This document shows, piece after piece, positions 35,171-47,690 of a stretch of 64,000 nucleotides of DNA. The first letter of the stretch is position 1, and the number at the start of each line of letters is the position of its first letter. Position numbers and translations under genes: made by a program. Below the pieces are notes generated by a model that did no database searches, was not told the DNA's origin, and was given only the letters and a program-made list of their open reading frames with translations. The stretch lies in NCBI RefSeq assembly GCF_963662255.1, contig NC_085051.1, positions 58,088,654-58,152,653 of the forward strand. Direction: 5' to 3'. This DNA comes from Cinclus cinclus (lineage: Eukaryota; Chordata; Aves; Passeriformes; Cinclidae).

Positions 35171-36275
35171 ATCTATATCCTAATATCCAGATGTTTCATT
35201 TGCCATGTGAAAATTAATTATCACAGTTCCATTCCCATTACATCAAACACCTTTTGGCAAAAAAAAACCCTAATCCAGGATGGTCTTTCCCCTAACAAAA
35301 ACAGCTAGCAGGACGCAGAAATAGTTGTAAAAATAACAGATGAAGCACAACAACTGTCCTGCATCCATCCAAGTTTGTGCCATATTTCTGCTGGTGGCCA
35401 CGGCGCAGGGAGAATCCAACCTGTGACAACTGTCTTGCACTTCCTGAAAACCACATGAATTCCCAGCTGATTTCTTCTTGTGAGCCCTGCCTTTCCAAGC
35501 CATCTCAGAGCTTACAAAATTCTCTTGCAGAGAGGAATGGACAAGGAAATTTTTAAAGGCTTTGCAAGAGGACCGTGCACCCTGCCTGGAAACACGGATT
35601 GGTTCTTCCCTGCTTCTGTTTAGGAGCAGCATTCTCAGGCTGCATTTCCAAGAAGTTTTTGGTTTTACAGCTGTCACGACAGCAATTTTCTCAGCTTTGC
35701 AAGGTTCCCTCATATCCTGTTTGAACTGGCTTATCTCTGTTTAGAAGCCATGTTCCTACACGGCGTTTTTCAGGAACAGATGTTCCAGCTGATCCCGCAT
35801 TGCAGCACTCAACTTATTTCACAGCCCCATTTTGAAACAATTAGCCTGTCACTGCTGAAAGAAACCTAATGCTTGGCTACTTGCTCACTTTGGAAATAAC
35901 AATAAAAAAAAAAGTTAAGAAAAACATCAGGACTAACCTATGATTTATATTTTTCCCAAATATGCCGAGATGCTCTAAATTTACAGCTCGTTAAAATGGC
36001 ATCATGTCATGGTTCAGCTGCTGATCCCAAGATTTGTTATCTGGAGAAAAAGATCTGTGGGCAGAGCAGCTGGCAAAGAGTTCTCACAGCCTCAAAAGTG
36101 ACCAAAAATAAAAAAGAAAAAAGTAAGGAGAATCTTTATTTACACAAATTAAAAGCTAATGGGTTAGTGAGGAGTGTTAAGAGCAGGGGCATCTGTAGCT
36201 TTTGGACCACAGGCTGCTGTCAACACACCCAATTTACTGTGCAATACAAGGCAGCCCAATTAATAAGTCCTTAAT

Positions 36276-36445
36276 GGAATCATAGAATCCTAGAATGGTT
36301 TAGGTTGGAAGAGACCTTAAAGCTCATCCAGTTGCAACCCTCTGCCGTGGGCAGGGACACCTTCCCACTATCCCAGTGCGCTCCAAGCCTGGCCAGCCTG
36401 GTCCTGGACACTGCCAGGGATCCAGGGGCAGCCACAGCTTCTCTG
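36276..36445 (-). mobile_element. CR1 LINE 3' fragment
   Basis: GAATCATAGAATCCTAGAAT, GGTTTAGGTTGGAAGAGACC and CCGTGGGCAGGGACACCTTC, ending after GGGGCAGCCACAGCTTCTCT; about 170 bp, reverse orientation. Confidence 0.94.
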
Positions 36446-36949
36446 AGAAGATGCTCTGGATTGCAAACACCCAACAGAGCACCACAGACCCATAGCTGTG
36501 ATTCCAGCCATCTGCAGGCAACGGCTTGGGAACCATCCAGGCACAGACCCAGTGAACAACAAGATGCATGAAATGGCTTTGGTGCCATAAACGCCAAAGA
36601 AGCCACAGGCAGGTTTATGTCAGGGAAGAATTTGATCCCCAACATTAAGCAGCAGCAATACCCACAAAAAGGGAACTTGCAGGCTGCTGTAATAAAATTA
36701 TCTCCTTTTCATCTCATTGATGATTTCATCTCATAGGCTGATTCCTCCAGCCTGTTTCTACTTGGATGAAGAGATCTTATGGTCATACAGGTCCAGACCC
36801 AAAGAAGTCAGCACCCAGCACAGAGCCCATCTGCCACCAACACACACCCCCTGCTTGTCCCTACCTGCTTGGCACCTTCTGGTGCCATTTGTAACCTTGT
36901 GTACCTTTGTAACCTGCTCCTTGTCAACTCCTTTTTTTTTTTCCCTTGG

Positions 36950-37053
36950 AGCAACCTGGTCTAGTGGAAAGCATCCCTGCCCATGGCGGGGGGTTGGAAT
37001 GAGATGACCTTTAAGGTCCCTTCCAACCCAAACCATTCTGTGATTTCCTATGT
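36950..37053 (+). mobile_element. CR1 LINE 3' end
   Basis: GAGCAACCTGGTCTAGTGGA, then TTTAAGGTCCCTTCCAACCC and AAACCATTCTGTGATTTCCT: the sense 3' end of CR1, about 100 bp. Confidence 0.94.
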
Positions 37054-39637
37054 GTACCTCTCCCTTCAGAAGGATGAGGGTGGATGAGCCAAGGCCAAGC
37101 TGGCAGCCCCATGGCTGACGTTTCCTGGCCAGCACAGGGTGCAGCAACGAGGAAGACGACAACAACCGAGCTTCCAGCATGGAGCAGCTGCCAGGCCACG
37201 TGTCCCTGCTGACACAGCCTGGCAAGGACAGGTCCAGTCTGCCAGGACCAGGCTGAGCAGGAAAAGCATCTCCAGGAGCAGGCTGAGAGCCCAGGCAGGA
37301 AGAGCATCTCCAGTGACAGCTCACTGTGGCAGACAGAGATAGGAGACGAGACGAGGGTCAGGGGAGGAATTGCAACAACCACGAGCTTCAATTAACTGAA
37401 AACAGCAGAGGCTGCCTGAAATAAAGCTCTTTCTCATATCAGCTGACACTCAAGGCAACTGCATTTTTGATCATCAAAGCAAAACCAAAAAGCTTTTGCT
37501 CTCTGCAATTGCTCACAGACCTTGTCTGGGAAGTCATCCTGCCACTCACAAGTTCAGGGAGAGAAATGCTTTCTCAGGACCCTAGAAGGATCCTGAGACA
37601 CAGCCCAGACATGCCAGAGCCATTCCCTGGTAGTATATATGTGTGTATCAGATGCAAAACTCATTTCACAAGTATTTTACTCTAAAGCAAGGAGTAGCTA
37701 AGAAAAAGAGTGGAGCAGTCAAATTCTTGCATGGAGCCCCCTGGGCCACTGCTAATTCCAAATAGAGATTTAGCAGCCAACACCCCTCAAAGAAAGGTTG
37801 GAAGATGAGGTTTGCTCATTTAGAGTCTCTCAGGACAACAGTCCTAGTGGAAAATGACCATTGGGGTGGGCTCATCTCTACTAGCCCTGATCCCAACTAT
37901 CCAGGGATGTGGGGAATGAACAGAAAAACCCACCTTACCCCAAAGGAGGAGTCTCCAAGAGCAGAGGTGGCTCACATCCTGGAGAGCCTGTTCCAAAAAT
38001 CATAAGGAGGTGCAGAGGGATAGCAGAGGTGTGGACACCTTCACTGCCCACCAGACAGAATCCCACTCTCAGCAGAGTCACAGCAACAGGACCCCTGTCT
38101 GGCCTTACTTGTTGCCTACAGAAAAATAGTTCTGCACTGAAAGGCAAAGTATGGATCCAGCACTCATTCCCCAAGGAATATTTCTACAACATTTATCATG
38201 GATTAAAGTGAATTTGGGTGCCACCACCCTCCCCCTCCTCCCCCCAGGACTGGCCTTTCTGCCTCTGGGTTCTTGCACAGAGCTGATGGTGCAGCAAGCA
38301 GGGACTGAATTACCAGGGTTGTAATTCTTGGCTGAGTACTTCTAACTCTGGTGAGGCACTAGCAGAGCTCAGCTCACTAATTCAGATCCATGTAAACATG
38401 ATTATTTTAAATGAACTCCGGACGAGGCTTAACTGTAAAAACATCTCCAGTTTTTGTAGCATTTTTAAGTGTTCAGCTCCGAGTTGAACTTACCCTTTCT
38501 TCAGCTTACAAAGAATATTTTCAGAATTAATGATGCCCAACACCCCCCAACTATACCACGAAAAGTCACAAGTCTGAAAATTAAGCTGCAGCAGGATTTC
38601 ACGGTCAGGATTTTCCCTTTCTTAGCCAGCCATTCCTTTCCTCACAAACAGGAATGCTTTCAGCTTTCAGAGCCAAGCTGAAGAGAAGTGAAAACAGTAA
38701 GAGGTATTCACTTGGCTGCATTTCTTTGAGTGTTTCTGGTGCAGGGTTCCCATTACAGCTTGTGAGGAGAAGTGGCAGAAAAACACAGTGTGTACATGGG
38801 AAGGGTTGTGCTTTCTCTGAACAGACACGTTTCCAGGAGGCGGCAGATGAAAGAACTGCTGGTACTTCAGACAGGGGAAAATAACATCTTGCCAGTTGTG
38901 TTTATTTGTAGGGGCCCGTGATTTATGCCTTCCCATTTGTAGAGGGGTTGAGAGAGATGGATCACGTGAGCTCTGTTTAGATAATCCCCGAGGAAATTCG
39001 GAGTACATCAAGTGGGGAGAGATGGGGTTTGTTCTTGTAGATGAGAGAGGCTAGGAAATGGCAGGGAGATGTGAGATTTCCTCAGGATCCTGGAATGAAG
39101 TTCAAGGCTCCGATTTTTCTGAGAAGATTGAGTGTGGGTTGTGAGAACGAAGCAATTAAGATAAGAACACAAGTAGTTCAGGGTAGGCAGGGATGAACAG
39201 TTCTTTGCTGTTATTTACTGGCCCGGTGCAGAGAAAAACAAGGAGTTACTCCCTCAAAGACCTTTACCTGTCAAACAGTACTGGGAGAAGATGCAAAACT
39301 GTTGCTACAAGCATGAAAGCAAATCTGTCACCCTCTGACTCACACTCCTGCTCTTTGTGTTTTTTTTTTTTTTTTCCATAAGAATGCCTCTTTGTGGTAT
39401 GGTCCCCATCTCAACCCTTTGGACCCTTCCTGGAGTTAGTAGCACTTGCAGAAATCAGCCACTATTGCCTGTATAAAGAACCTAAACCAAAGCACTGGCA
39501 TTTCACAGCCTGAAAAACATCCTTACAATAGTTAGAGGAGGCAAGAATCTGACTGCTTTCAAAAAGAAATGTCTTATAGCAAAGATGAGTTTAGTTAATT
39601 GATCTGGGGAAACAAAACAAAAGGCCTGGATGGGTCC

Positions 39638-39716
39638 TGCAGCAACCTGGGCTAGTAGAAGGTGTCTCTAGATTGGAACTGGAAGATCTTTAAGGTCCAT
39701 TTGAATTCTGTGACTC
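39638..39716 (+). mobile_element. Short CR1 LINE 3' end
   Basis: CAGCAACCTGGGCTAGTAGA, AGGTGTCTCTAGATTGG and GAAGATCTTTAAGGTCCATT, ending GAATTCTGTGACT; a diverged 80-bp sense tail. Confidence 0.85.
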
Positions 39717-40744
39717 AAAACAAAATCAGCTGTTCAAAGAGGCACCAGCTCAGCAGCCCCAGCACAGGAAATCCCCCTCAGCCTTGAGCTGCAGAGCTTA
39801 AGGGCCAGAGGAATCCCTGAGTCTGCAGCACCTGGCACGGTGCAGCCTGGAAAGCTGCTTTGAACACTCGGCATTAGCAGCCCTAAGTACTCTTGAAGCA
39901 GTTTCACAGCGAGTGCCACGTTTGATCCGTGGCTCCGTGCCTGCTGCTCTGCTGTAGGTGCTGATGAAGGGAACACAGCAGGGAAGGAGAGAGGGAAGGT
40001 GGTGTTTGTGTGACACATGCAGGATGCTGAATGCCCTTCGCCAAGGGCACGTCACACGGCAGCAGCGCGATTTCCCAGACTGTCAGGATAAAAAGAAAAG
40101 GGTAAAAAAAAAATAAATAAAAATGACAGGATGCCACTCACCCAGCCAAATCCTCTGTCGCTGCAAGAAGCAGCTCCCAGAAGCCATTAAAAATAAGCTC
40201 TAAGTCCTCATTTCAGTGGTAAGATTTTTCCATGGTGATCAAACGCTCAACTCTCTAGGTGATAACAGGCTGCAGGGAAGTACAACTGCACCTGTATGGA
40301 GGAGCAGGCAGCCACCAGGGCAGAGTTCTTCATCTGACAGTAACAAATTGGAGTGCTGAGACCTCTAGAAGAGCAGGGAACTACCCCACTGCACCCCTGC
40401 CTGCAGCCAGGTCAAGGCAATAGGAAATGTTAGAAGCCCTAATTTGCAGGGCTGGGCACCCCTGCCAGGAGAGAACAGAGCTGAGAGAGTGATCTGAAGA
40501 GTCCAAGCTGCTGCCTTCTCTGCCCAGGGTAAGCAGGATGAAGACTGGCACTGCTGGGAGTTCACTGCCTTCCTCCCAAACCTCCCTCCTGGAAGCTGGT
40601 CAGGCTTCCAGCTCATCAGCACAGTAGGCAGCAGGATTGCTGCTTCCCAGCTGGTCTTAGTTTTTTGGGTTTTAGTAAAGTTCTTTGCTCAACACCTGCT
40701 CAGCTCTTCATGTGAGTGATTTTTCTATCTCTTCTTCCCAACTG

Positions 40745-40779
40745 TTTTTTTTTTTTGCTTTTTTTTTTTTTTTTTTTTT
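40745..40779. repeat. T-rich simple repeat
   Basis: T12, GC, then T21. No retrotransposon body found beside it. Confidence 0.95.
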
Positions 40780-43700
40780 AAGGAGCTGCTCTAGACCTGC
40801 AACAGCCATTCCAGGGGCAAGAGTTCCACTGGCTTCCAGTTCAAGAAATTTCGGGGGCTTCATATCCCCCTTCAAGGTCCTCTACAACTTTAGTGCAGGA
40901 TCTGCCAGCCTGGGAGACCTAGAGGCCTTTTGGATGAAGTCTGATCAGAAGGACAGTGATTATCTGCCCCAAGTAAACCCTACAATTTCAACCTACAGAG
41001 GGGGTCAAAAAGCACCTCTTCCCAAAATGGCCCTTTCTTGCACTGGAAATATTGGGGAATGACCTCCCCATGACCAAGGCACCTCTCAGGCTTCTGATTC
41101 CACTTCTTACTTGACTTTTCTCTCCTTTCTCTACTTTAACCTAAATAAAGTAATGCATAAAGAACATAACCCCTGAACTGTAAGAATCCCCTTTCTGTAC
41201 TCACCTCTCAAGGCAGAGAATGAAAGACAAAACCAGGCCTCCCCTTCTACCCAAAACAAAACAAAAGCTGCAGACATGGATACAGGATTGTGGGTTTATG
41301 TTATTGACATCACAGGAACAAAGCCCAGGCTTTATTCTGGCCTCTGCTCAGCTGGCCACACCATCATACTGAAATTTCCATAACTTTATGTGGGATTTCT
41401 GGAAAAAAAAAATTTGTTGCAGTTCTCTGACCTGGCTCAAGGATGCTACAAGACTGAAATTTGGATAAGGGATCTGGCCACATTCACAAGAGCAAAGAAG
41501 CAAAATCCCATCCAAGTCCTGGAGGGTTGGGGGAGGCATCAACACACAATCAAAATCATGAATATTTTGAGGTAACTTTTATGAAAGACATGCATCTAAA
41601 TCAGGAGTGCAGCAGAAAAAGGGGAATAAAAAAGAGATCTCCATAGGAACAATCCTGCCAACCAGGCAACCATCTCAGTGCTTATACAGAAGCTTTCAGT
41701 TCCACACACAAAACACCACTGAGACACCTTTGGGAAGGATGGATTTCCCATGCTGTAAAAATCCCATAGGATGCAATCCTGCCCCCAGTGCTTGTGCCAA
41801 GTTTTAACAGTGAGCTGCTAAACAGTTGCAGGGTTCCAGCTCTTCTGTGGCTGCATTTCAGACTGGAATCCAAGAGAATTTTTGCACGTGTGTCATTTTA
41901 CACATCTGTGTGCTTAATCCACTGGGAGGAGGTTGGCACACACATCTTTACTCCATCAGGAAAGAAATGTTATCCTGTAGTGATTCATAAAGCACCTGAG
42001 AAGGTCAGCTCATGTTTTTAGCAGCTAATTTTGACAACTTCCACCTCTGAGCTATGAACATGAATAACAAAAATCTCACTTTTATCCAATTTCCCACAAT
42101 TCAGATAAAATTAAGTGTGCACATGAAAAATTCTGCTTCTGATACTGAAAACCCAGATAAGCTGAGCACGGAAAGGTGACACCAGCTGCAGTCCTCTCCC
42201 CGTGCTGGCCTGGCTGCTGGGATCTCCTCCTGTGCCAGGAATCTCATGTCCTATCACTCTCACCCTATAGCAGCTCTCTTTTACCTTCAGGAAGGGGAGA
42301 AAAGGGGAAAAAAGATGTGGATTCTTGAGCACCTCACTTCCAAAATGCCAGATTTTCCTCATCAAAGTCAGAAAAAGATTCTCTGCAAATATAAAAGCTT
42401 GTGACATTTGAGTTTCATGCTCTCCTAGCACTGCCAGTCCAATCCATGAACAAACACCCTCGTTCCAGTGCTTTCCCAATATAAGACATGAGCAAACTTC
42501 ACCAGGAATTCAATCAAACCAAAAAATAAAGCCAGGGGTTTGGTTTCCACGCTACAGTCCTGAAATCAAATAACACCCTCCCTACCCCCTCACCTCTCTG
42601 CTGCTGAGATTACTGAAAAATAGAGCTGTATAGAGGTGGATTTTTAATACTTTTCCTGGATGGAATTCTATTTGATGCTGTTAAGCTTTGATGACATACC
42701 CCAATGACTGGCTTGGAAGAAATCCATTTAGCAAGCTTGCAAATCACGCTGTTTCAGTTCCGTGAGTGCCCATGAGAAATGTGCATTTTCAATCATAAAA
42801 GCTGTAGAAACAAAATGGAACTTGGAGAGACAGAGAGAAAAATTCCTTATCAAGGCTTGGCTCTGCTCACAGAACATGTGCTTACCATTTCCAGCTCCGG
42901 AAAACTACTTACAGGAACCTGAAATACAAAACTGAATCCAAAAGTAAGAAATAGATAAATTTTTAGAAGATATGTTTAGGGTTTTTTTTTTTTTTCCATT
43001 TCAAAGTCAAAATGGAGACTCAGATCAAAACTAAAGCAACCCTCTCTTCCTCCCCCTGGCTTTTCCTAGGAATATAAATAATTGTAATATGATCCATGCA
43101 TGGAGTGCCAGATTTACAGAGGTTCCTTTATGTTCATGTGGCAGGACACATTGTTTTGGGGAAGCCTGGAGGAAGGAAAAGCCAAGAGTTTGCACTTTTT
43201 TCACCTCTCCAAAATGCTCTTTGAATAGGAACAGGAGAGATTGCAGAGAGGATGAAGGATTAGCAGATCCCACTCCCATCCTTGGTGTAATCCCCACCAG
43301 CAGCACATCTTTGAAGCCCAGTGCCAGGAACCCAGAAGCTTCCAAAAAGATCAGTCAGTCACGACAAGCTGGGAGAGAACACAGCCCTACAGGGAATTGT
43401 TAAAACTGACTGAAAATGGTATTCACTGGGCATTTACTGACATATTTTCCTCAAAATTTCTCCACAACTCAGTCAATGACAACACCTTTGATTAATTGAA
43501 AAAGATAATTGGAACAAAATGTGAGATGCTCAGCATTGCAGACAATAAAACCCCACACAGTAATTTTCTTGGGATTATGAGCTGATGGCCTCTCCCACTG
43601 GTTGGGCTGCCTCATCCTTTCCTAAACAGCCTCCTTGCCTGTGTATCCATCTGCTGCCTCCCATCCCATCCCCATCCCTCATCTGTCAGCTCTCTGCATG

Positions 43701-44186
43701 TTCTCAATTCAATTACTGCACTTTGTTTAGCAAAGCGCAGCCCTGGGCACAGGAACAGCTCAACTGCTCTTCACACTGCAACAAAGGGGATCTAAATTAT
43801 ACATCAACACCCTGAACCACCCAGGAGACTGACAGAGCCCTTGGAACAGCTTCAGGAAGGTTTGCTCTTGCAGGAAAGCTTTAAGGTTAAGAAACTCTTG
43901 CCCTTTCCACTGTATTTCCTTATCCTCTCACTTGTTTTAGTGCAATCACTTGCTGTAGCAACCTACTGCAGAGTAAAAGAACATCTCCATCCTCCCCAGA
44001 GAAGCTGTTATTTATACAAAGCATTGATTGGGTCAACAGTGTGATTTAAAGTGCAGTTCCACAGAGCAGCAATGAACAGAACTGTGCAGATCCTCGTCAC
44101 AGCACCAGAACATTGAGAAGCAGCTCCCTGCTGGTGCCAGGGATTGTGGCATCCCACGTTGGAACCCAGCTCCCAGAGATGCCATC

Positions 44187-44430
44187 TCATAGGCTGGATC
44201 TTAGGAAGAAATTCTTCCCCTGTGAGGGTGGTGAGGCCCTGGCACAGGGTGCCCAGAGAAGCTGTGGCTGCTCCATCCCTGGAAGTGTCCAAGGCCAGTC
44301 TGGATAGGGCTTGGAGCAACCTGGGGTAGTGGAAGGTGTCCCTGCCCTTGGCAGGGAGTAGAACAAGATGTATTTTTAGGTACCTGCCAACCTAAACCAT
44401 TGTTGCATTGTTCCATTGTTCTGTGACTCT
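44187..44430 (+). mobile_element. CR1 LINE fragment
   Basis: CATAGGCTGGATCTTAGGAA, AGAAATTCTTCCCCTGTGAG, GGCACAGGGTGCCCAGAGAA and GGGCTTGGAGCAACCTGGGG are in sense order. The terminal octamer is expanded and scrambled as CATTGTTGCATTGTTCCATT. Confidence 0.95.
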
Positions 44431-45545
44431 CATTTGTGCTTTTTGTTTTTTTGTACGATGATGTTGCATTTTGCACAGAACTTGACACTCTTTTACCCCC
44501 ACCCAAATCTGCTATTTATGTGTCTGCCACAACACACAGAGCACAACTCTGCAAGGTGCTTGAGACACCCTTGAAAGCTGAATCCTGGGGATATTACTGA
44601 CCTTGAAGGCTGAAGCTCTCTCTCTTTTTCCATTTACCCTTGCAGATGCTGCAGCAAATTAACTGAACCTTGTGGTCAATGAGACCAACCTAAAGCCAAA
44701 AGGAACTTCTAATATTTCTCTGTTAAGGAAAGATGAAATCAGTGCAGGCTCCAGAAAGTAAGAGTAATGGGAATTGTTCATGGTTGTATCTGCAACAACC
44801 AAGTGCTTCTCATAAGTGATGAGAAATAGAGCAAAAGCTGTGTTTGCCCTGCTTAGAAAAGAGCTTCTTTCCCTGTTTTTTCTACTGGAACATGTCTGAA
44901 TTCATCTTTTTCATTCTGCTTGGATGCTGTTTGGGGCAGGTGAACCCACCTTCCTCCTGGATCTACCACCTTACACTGATGGAGGCAACACAAAGAAGGA
45001 GCAGTCCCTGGTAGAGTGGCATTGTGTCCACACAGCCTTGCTGTTAACCATTACTGTGGCATTCCCAACTGAGATTGCAGAGACTGCAGGAATTACTTCT
45101 GTCTCATGAGAAGGAAAAAAATATTACATTAAAAGTGTAAAGAAATAATCTTACAATCTCTCATTCACATGCTTCAAGAAAGGAAAAAATCTTTAAGGAA
45201 ACAAACATGAAATGCTGAGAAATTCCTGTAAGTCTCAAAAAATTAACTCTTCATAATAACAACAGAAACTCTTTTTCACACATAGTTTTGAATACTGGCT
45301 TGTCATAGTGGTCTTCTAAGGATGAACAACCCCTGATGATACCTAGAAACACACTTCTCTTGCAGACTTTGGTTCCAAATGCATTTCCCTTTGGGTCAAC
45401 ATTTTGACAGTACTGATGTTATACTGAGTCAAGAGGTTTTCCATAAGTGAGATACAATTTTGCAGTGGATTTTAATACCAACCACCTTTACATTCACCTG
45501 TAATATAATAAATATTTAAAAGGCCTTTACTGACTTCAACTCATG
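44431..45545. other. Spacer between CR1 and the TALPID3 3' end
   Basis: Unique AT-rich sequence just downstream of the TALPID3 polyadenylation signal; nothing else is recognised. Confidence 0.6.
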
Positions 45546-45765
45546 ACGATTCTGAAAAAAAATGCATTTTATTTGCTTAAAAATAATTGATATATTCACA
45601 GACAGAATAATTTTAAATAATAGCAAAATTATAAGAAAAATAGTAGAAAATAAACAGCACTGAAAGATAGTTATTTTGATGGAACAGCCAGACTATCACA
45701 TTAGACAGACGAATGTACCAGTGACAACATCTTCAGACTGAAACCATCATAAACAGCCCTAAGCT
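45546..45765 (-). other. KIAA0586: TALPID3 3' UTR with polyadenylation signal
   Basis: On the minus strand, about 195 bases after the stop codon, AATAAA occurs at 45568-45573 in an AT-rich context followed by a U-rich stretch. Cleavage is expected around 45545-45555, giving a short 3' UTR of about 215 bases. A longer form using a farther signal cannot be excluded. Confidence 0.7.
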
Positions 45766-45911
45766 TTAAAATGTGTCTGTCCCTGAAGAATCCAAATCTC
45801 CATGTGCACTGCTCAGACTCTGTCTTTCATTATCTGTGCTCATACCAGGCAGTTGCACTGACACCCTTGCTGCAGAAAGATGTGGATTCAGATGAGGGGC
45901 AGCATCCTCTT
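45766..45911 (-). CDS. KIAA0586: TALPID3 (KIAA0586) last coding exon
   Basis: Final coding exon of TALPID3, a centriolar/basal-body coiled-coil protein required for centriole docking, primary cilium assembly and Hedgehog signal processing; loss causes the chicken talpid3 phenotype and ciliopathies in people. A long pyrimidine tract and TAG precede position 45911. The exon supplies two bases completing a Glu codon from the previous exon, then 47 codons and TAA. The product ends DLDSSGTDTF, close to the human C-terminus (ESSGADTF), and the preceding RVSVQLPGM aligns with the human KMSVMLPSV. The middle is divergent. Only the extreme C-terminus of the roughly 1500-residue protein is encoded here. 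Identification rests on this short but positionally consistent match and on synteny with DACT1. Confidence 0.88.
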
Positions 45912-46135
45912 CTAAAAAAAAAAAGAAAAAAAAAAGAAAAAAGGAAAGCAAAAGTCATTATTTGCTGTATGTGACAAATGACTGAACTCTGCTGAAGTCA
46001 TCTCCATTTTCCATGGAAATACAGGTACACAGACACCCTTGCTGTCCACAGCTCTGAGGCACCTCAGAGGGTGCTGCTTTAGCCATCACAACTCTCCTTA
46101 CCAGATAACAAAGGGATGAATTTCTATGCACATAC

Positions 46136-46456
46136 AGAATCACAGAATGGTTTGGGTTGGAAGGGACCTCCAAGACCATTTTATTCCACCCCTGCCATGG
46201 CAGGGACACCTCCCACTAGACCAGGTTGCTTCAAGCCCCATCTCACCTGGCCTGGAACACTTCCAGGGATCCAGGGGCAGCCACAGCTTCTCTGGGTAAC
46301 CTGTGCCAGGGGAGCACAGGGAAGAATTTCTTCCTAATCTCCAATTTAACCTTACTCTCTGTTAGTTTCAAGACATTCCCCCTTGTCCTGTCAGTCCATG
46401 CTCTTGTATAAAGTCTCTTTCCAGATTTTTTGGATGCCCTTTAGGTACTGGAAGGA
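46136..46456 (-). mobile_element. CR1 LINE 3' fragment
   Basis: CAGAATCACAGAATGGTTTG, GGTTGGAAGGGACCTCCAAG, CTTCTCTGGGTAACCTGTGC, CCCCTTGTCCTGTCAGTCCA; about 320 bp, in the same orientation as TALPID3. Confidence 0.96.
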
Positions 46457-46507
46457 CTGAGTTTTATATATACACTGGGTTGTGTTTACAGTAAATACAG
46501 ATATACC

Positions 46508-46510
<3 letters not shown>

Positions 46511-46549
<39 letters not shown>

Positions 46550-46562
46550 CTATCTATCTATA
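46511..46562. repeat. (CA)n with (TATC)n microsatellite
   Basis: TACATA, then about 15 CA units, then TATATCTATCTATCTATA. A compound dinucleotide/tetranucleotide repeat, likely polymorphic. Confidence 0.97.
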
Positions 46563-47307
46563 ATCTTCAGTAGGCCCAGAATAATTTCAAATACATGTAT
46601 GTACACTGGTGTTTCTGGTGTTTTCCATAGCATTGGAATGGGATCCATAGAAAAGCCATGGCAAAAGTTAGTGAATTTAGCCAAAGGAAGGAGACCAGAT
46701 GAATCAATTCATGGAGCGGGGAGAGCAAGTCATGGACCAGGGTAGAGACAAAGAATGAAGGAACTCAGGAGAAATGGCACTGGGAGAATGGCACAACATT
46801 CACTCAAGTACAAAAAGAGCATTTTGAGATTTCAGTTGTCCTGGGGACATTTAAGTGCAGCAGCTACAAGCAAAACAAACATATCTGAGTCCATGTACAA
46901 CAGCAAAGTCTTGGAGCATGTTATTACTCCAATAAACTGCAACAATTCTCCCTTCCTCTGTGATAGACTAGGTAATTAAAACACTGTTTTCCCAATAAAA
47001 CAAAGAAGTTAGGCTTTCTTTCACCCCAGTTAATTATCTACTATGTCACTAAAGCAGTCATCTGCATTCATCTGACTGGCAGCAAAGCACACTTTGAATG
47101 GCTAATTAAAACAAAACCCTACTGCTAAAATAAAATTCCGTTGGTGTTTTTCCTGCTAGAACAGCAGCCAACAGCTGGGAAGTCAAACACGAGTGAGGCC
47201 AAAGACAGTAAAGGCAGGACATGGAGTGACCTGTGCCAGCCCAGCCTCTTGCTGTTCAGGAAGGCAGCAAGAGAACAGCAGCATTCCTCAGGGAATCAGC
47301 ACATCAC

Positions 47308-47690
47308 CTGGAGAGGAAAAGGCTTGGGGAGACCTTAGAGCAGCCTCCCAGTACCTAAGTGGGCTCTAAATGAGCTGGAGAGGGATCTTCCACACGGGTA
47401 TGGAGTGATGGAACAAGGAGGAGTGGTTTTAAACTAACAAAGAGCAGAGTTCGATGGGATATTGGGAAGAAGGTCTTGGTTAGGAGGGTGGTGAGGACCT
47501 GGCAAAGGTTGCCAAGAAAAGCTATGGCTGTCCCATCACTGGAAGTGTTCCAGGCCAGGTGGGATAGGGCTTGGAGCAACCTTGGAGCAACCTGGGATGG
47601 TGGAAGGTATCCCTGCCCATAGCAGGGGATGGAATGAGATGAGCTGTATAGTACTTTCCAACCCAAAACATTCTGGGATTTTGGGATTCC
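47308..47690 (+). mobile_element. CR1 LINE fragment with small internal duplication
   Basis: Sense CR1 text from CTGGAGAGGAAAAGGCTTGG and GGAGACCTTAGAGCAGCC to AGTACTTTCCAACCCAAAAC and CATTCTGGGATTTTGGGATT. The phrase CTTGGAGCAAC is repeated directly (about 47571-47592). Antisense to TALPID3, in its last intron. Confidence 0.95.

Larger units (their letters stand above)
37054..44186. other. Intergenic, part 9
   Basis: About 7 kb of mostly unique sequence, interrupted by one short CR1 end (39638-39716) and a T-rich repeat (40745-40779). No coding sequence is supported. Simple T/A tracts occur near 39358, 40105 and 42980. Confidence 0.6.
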
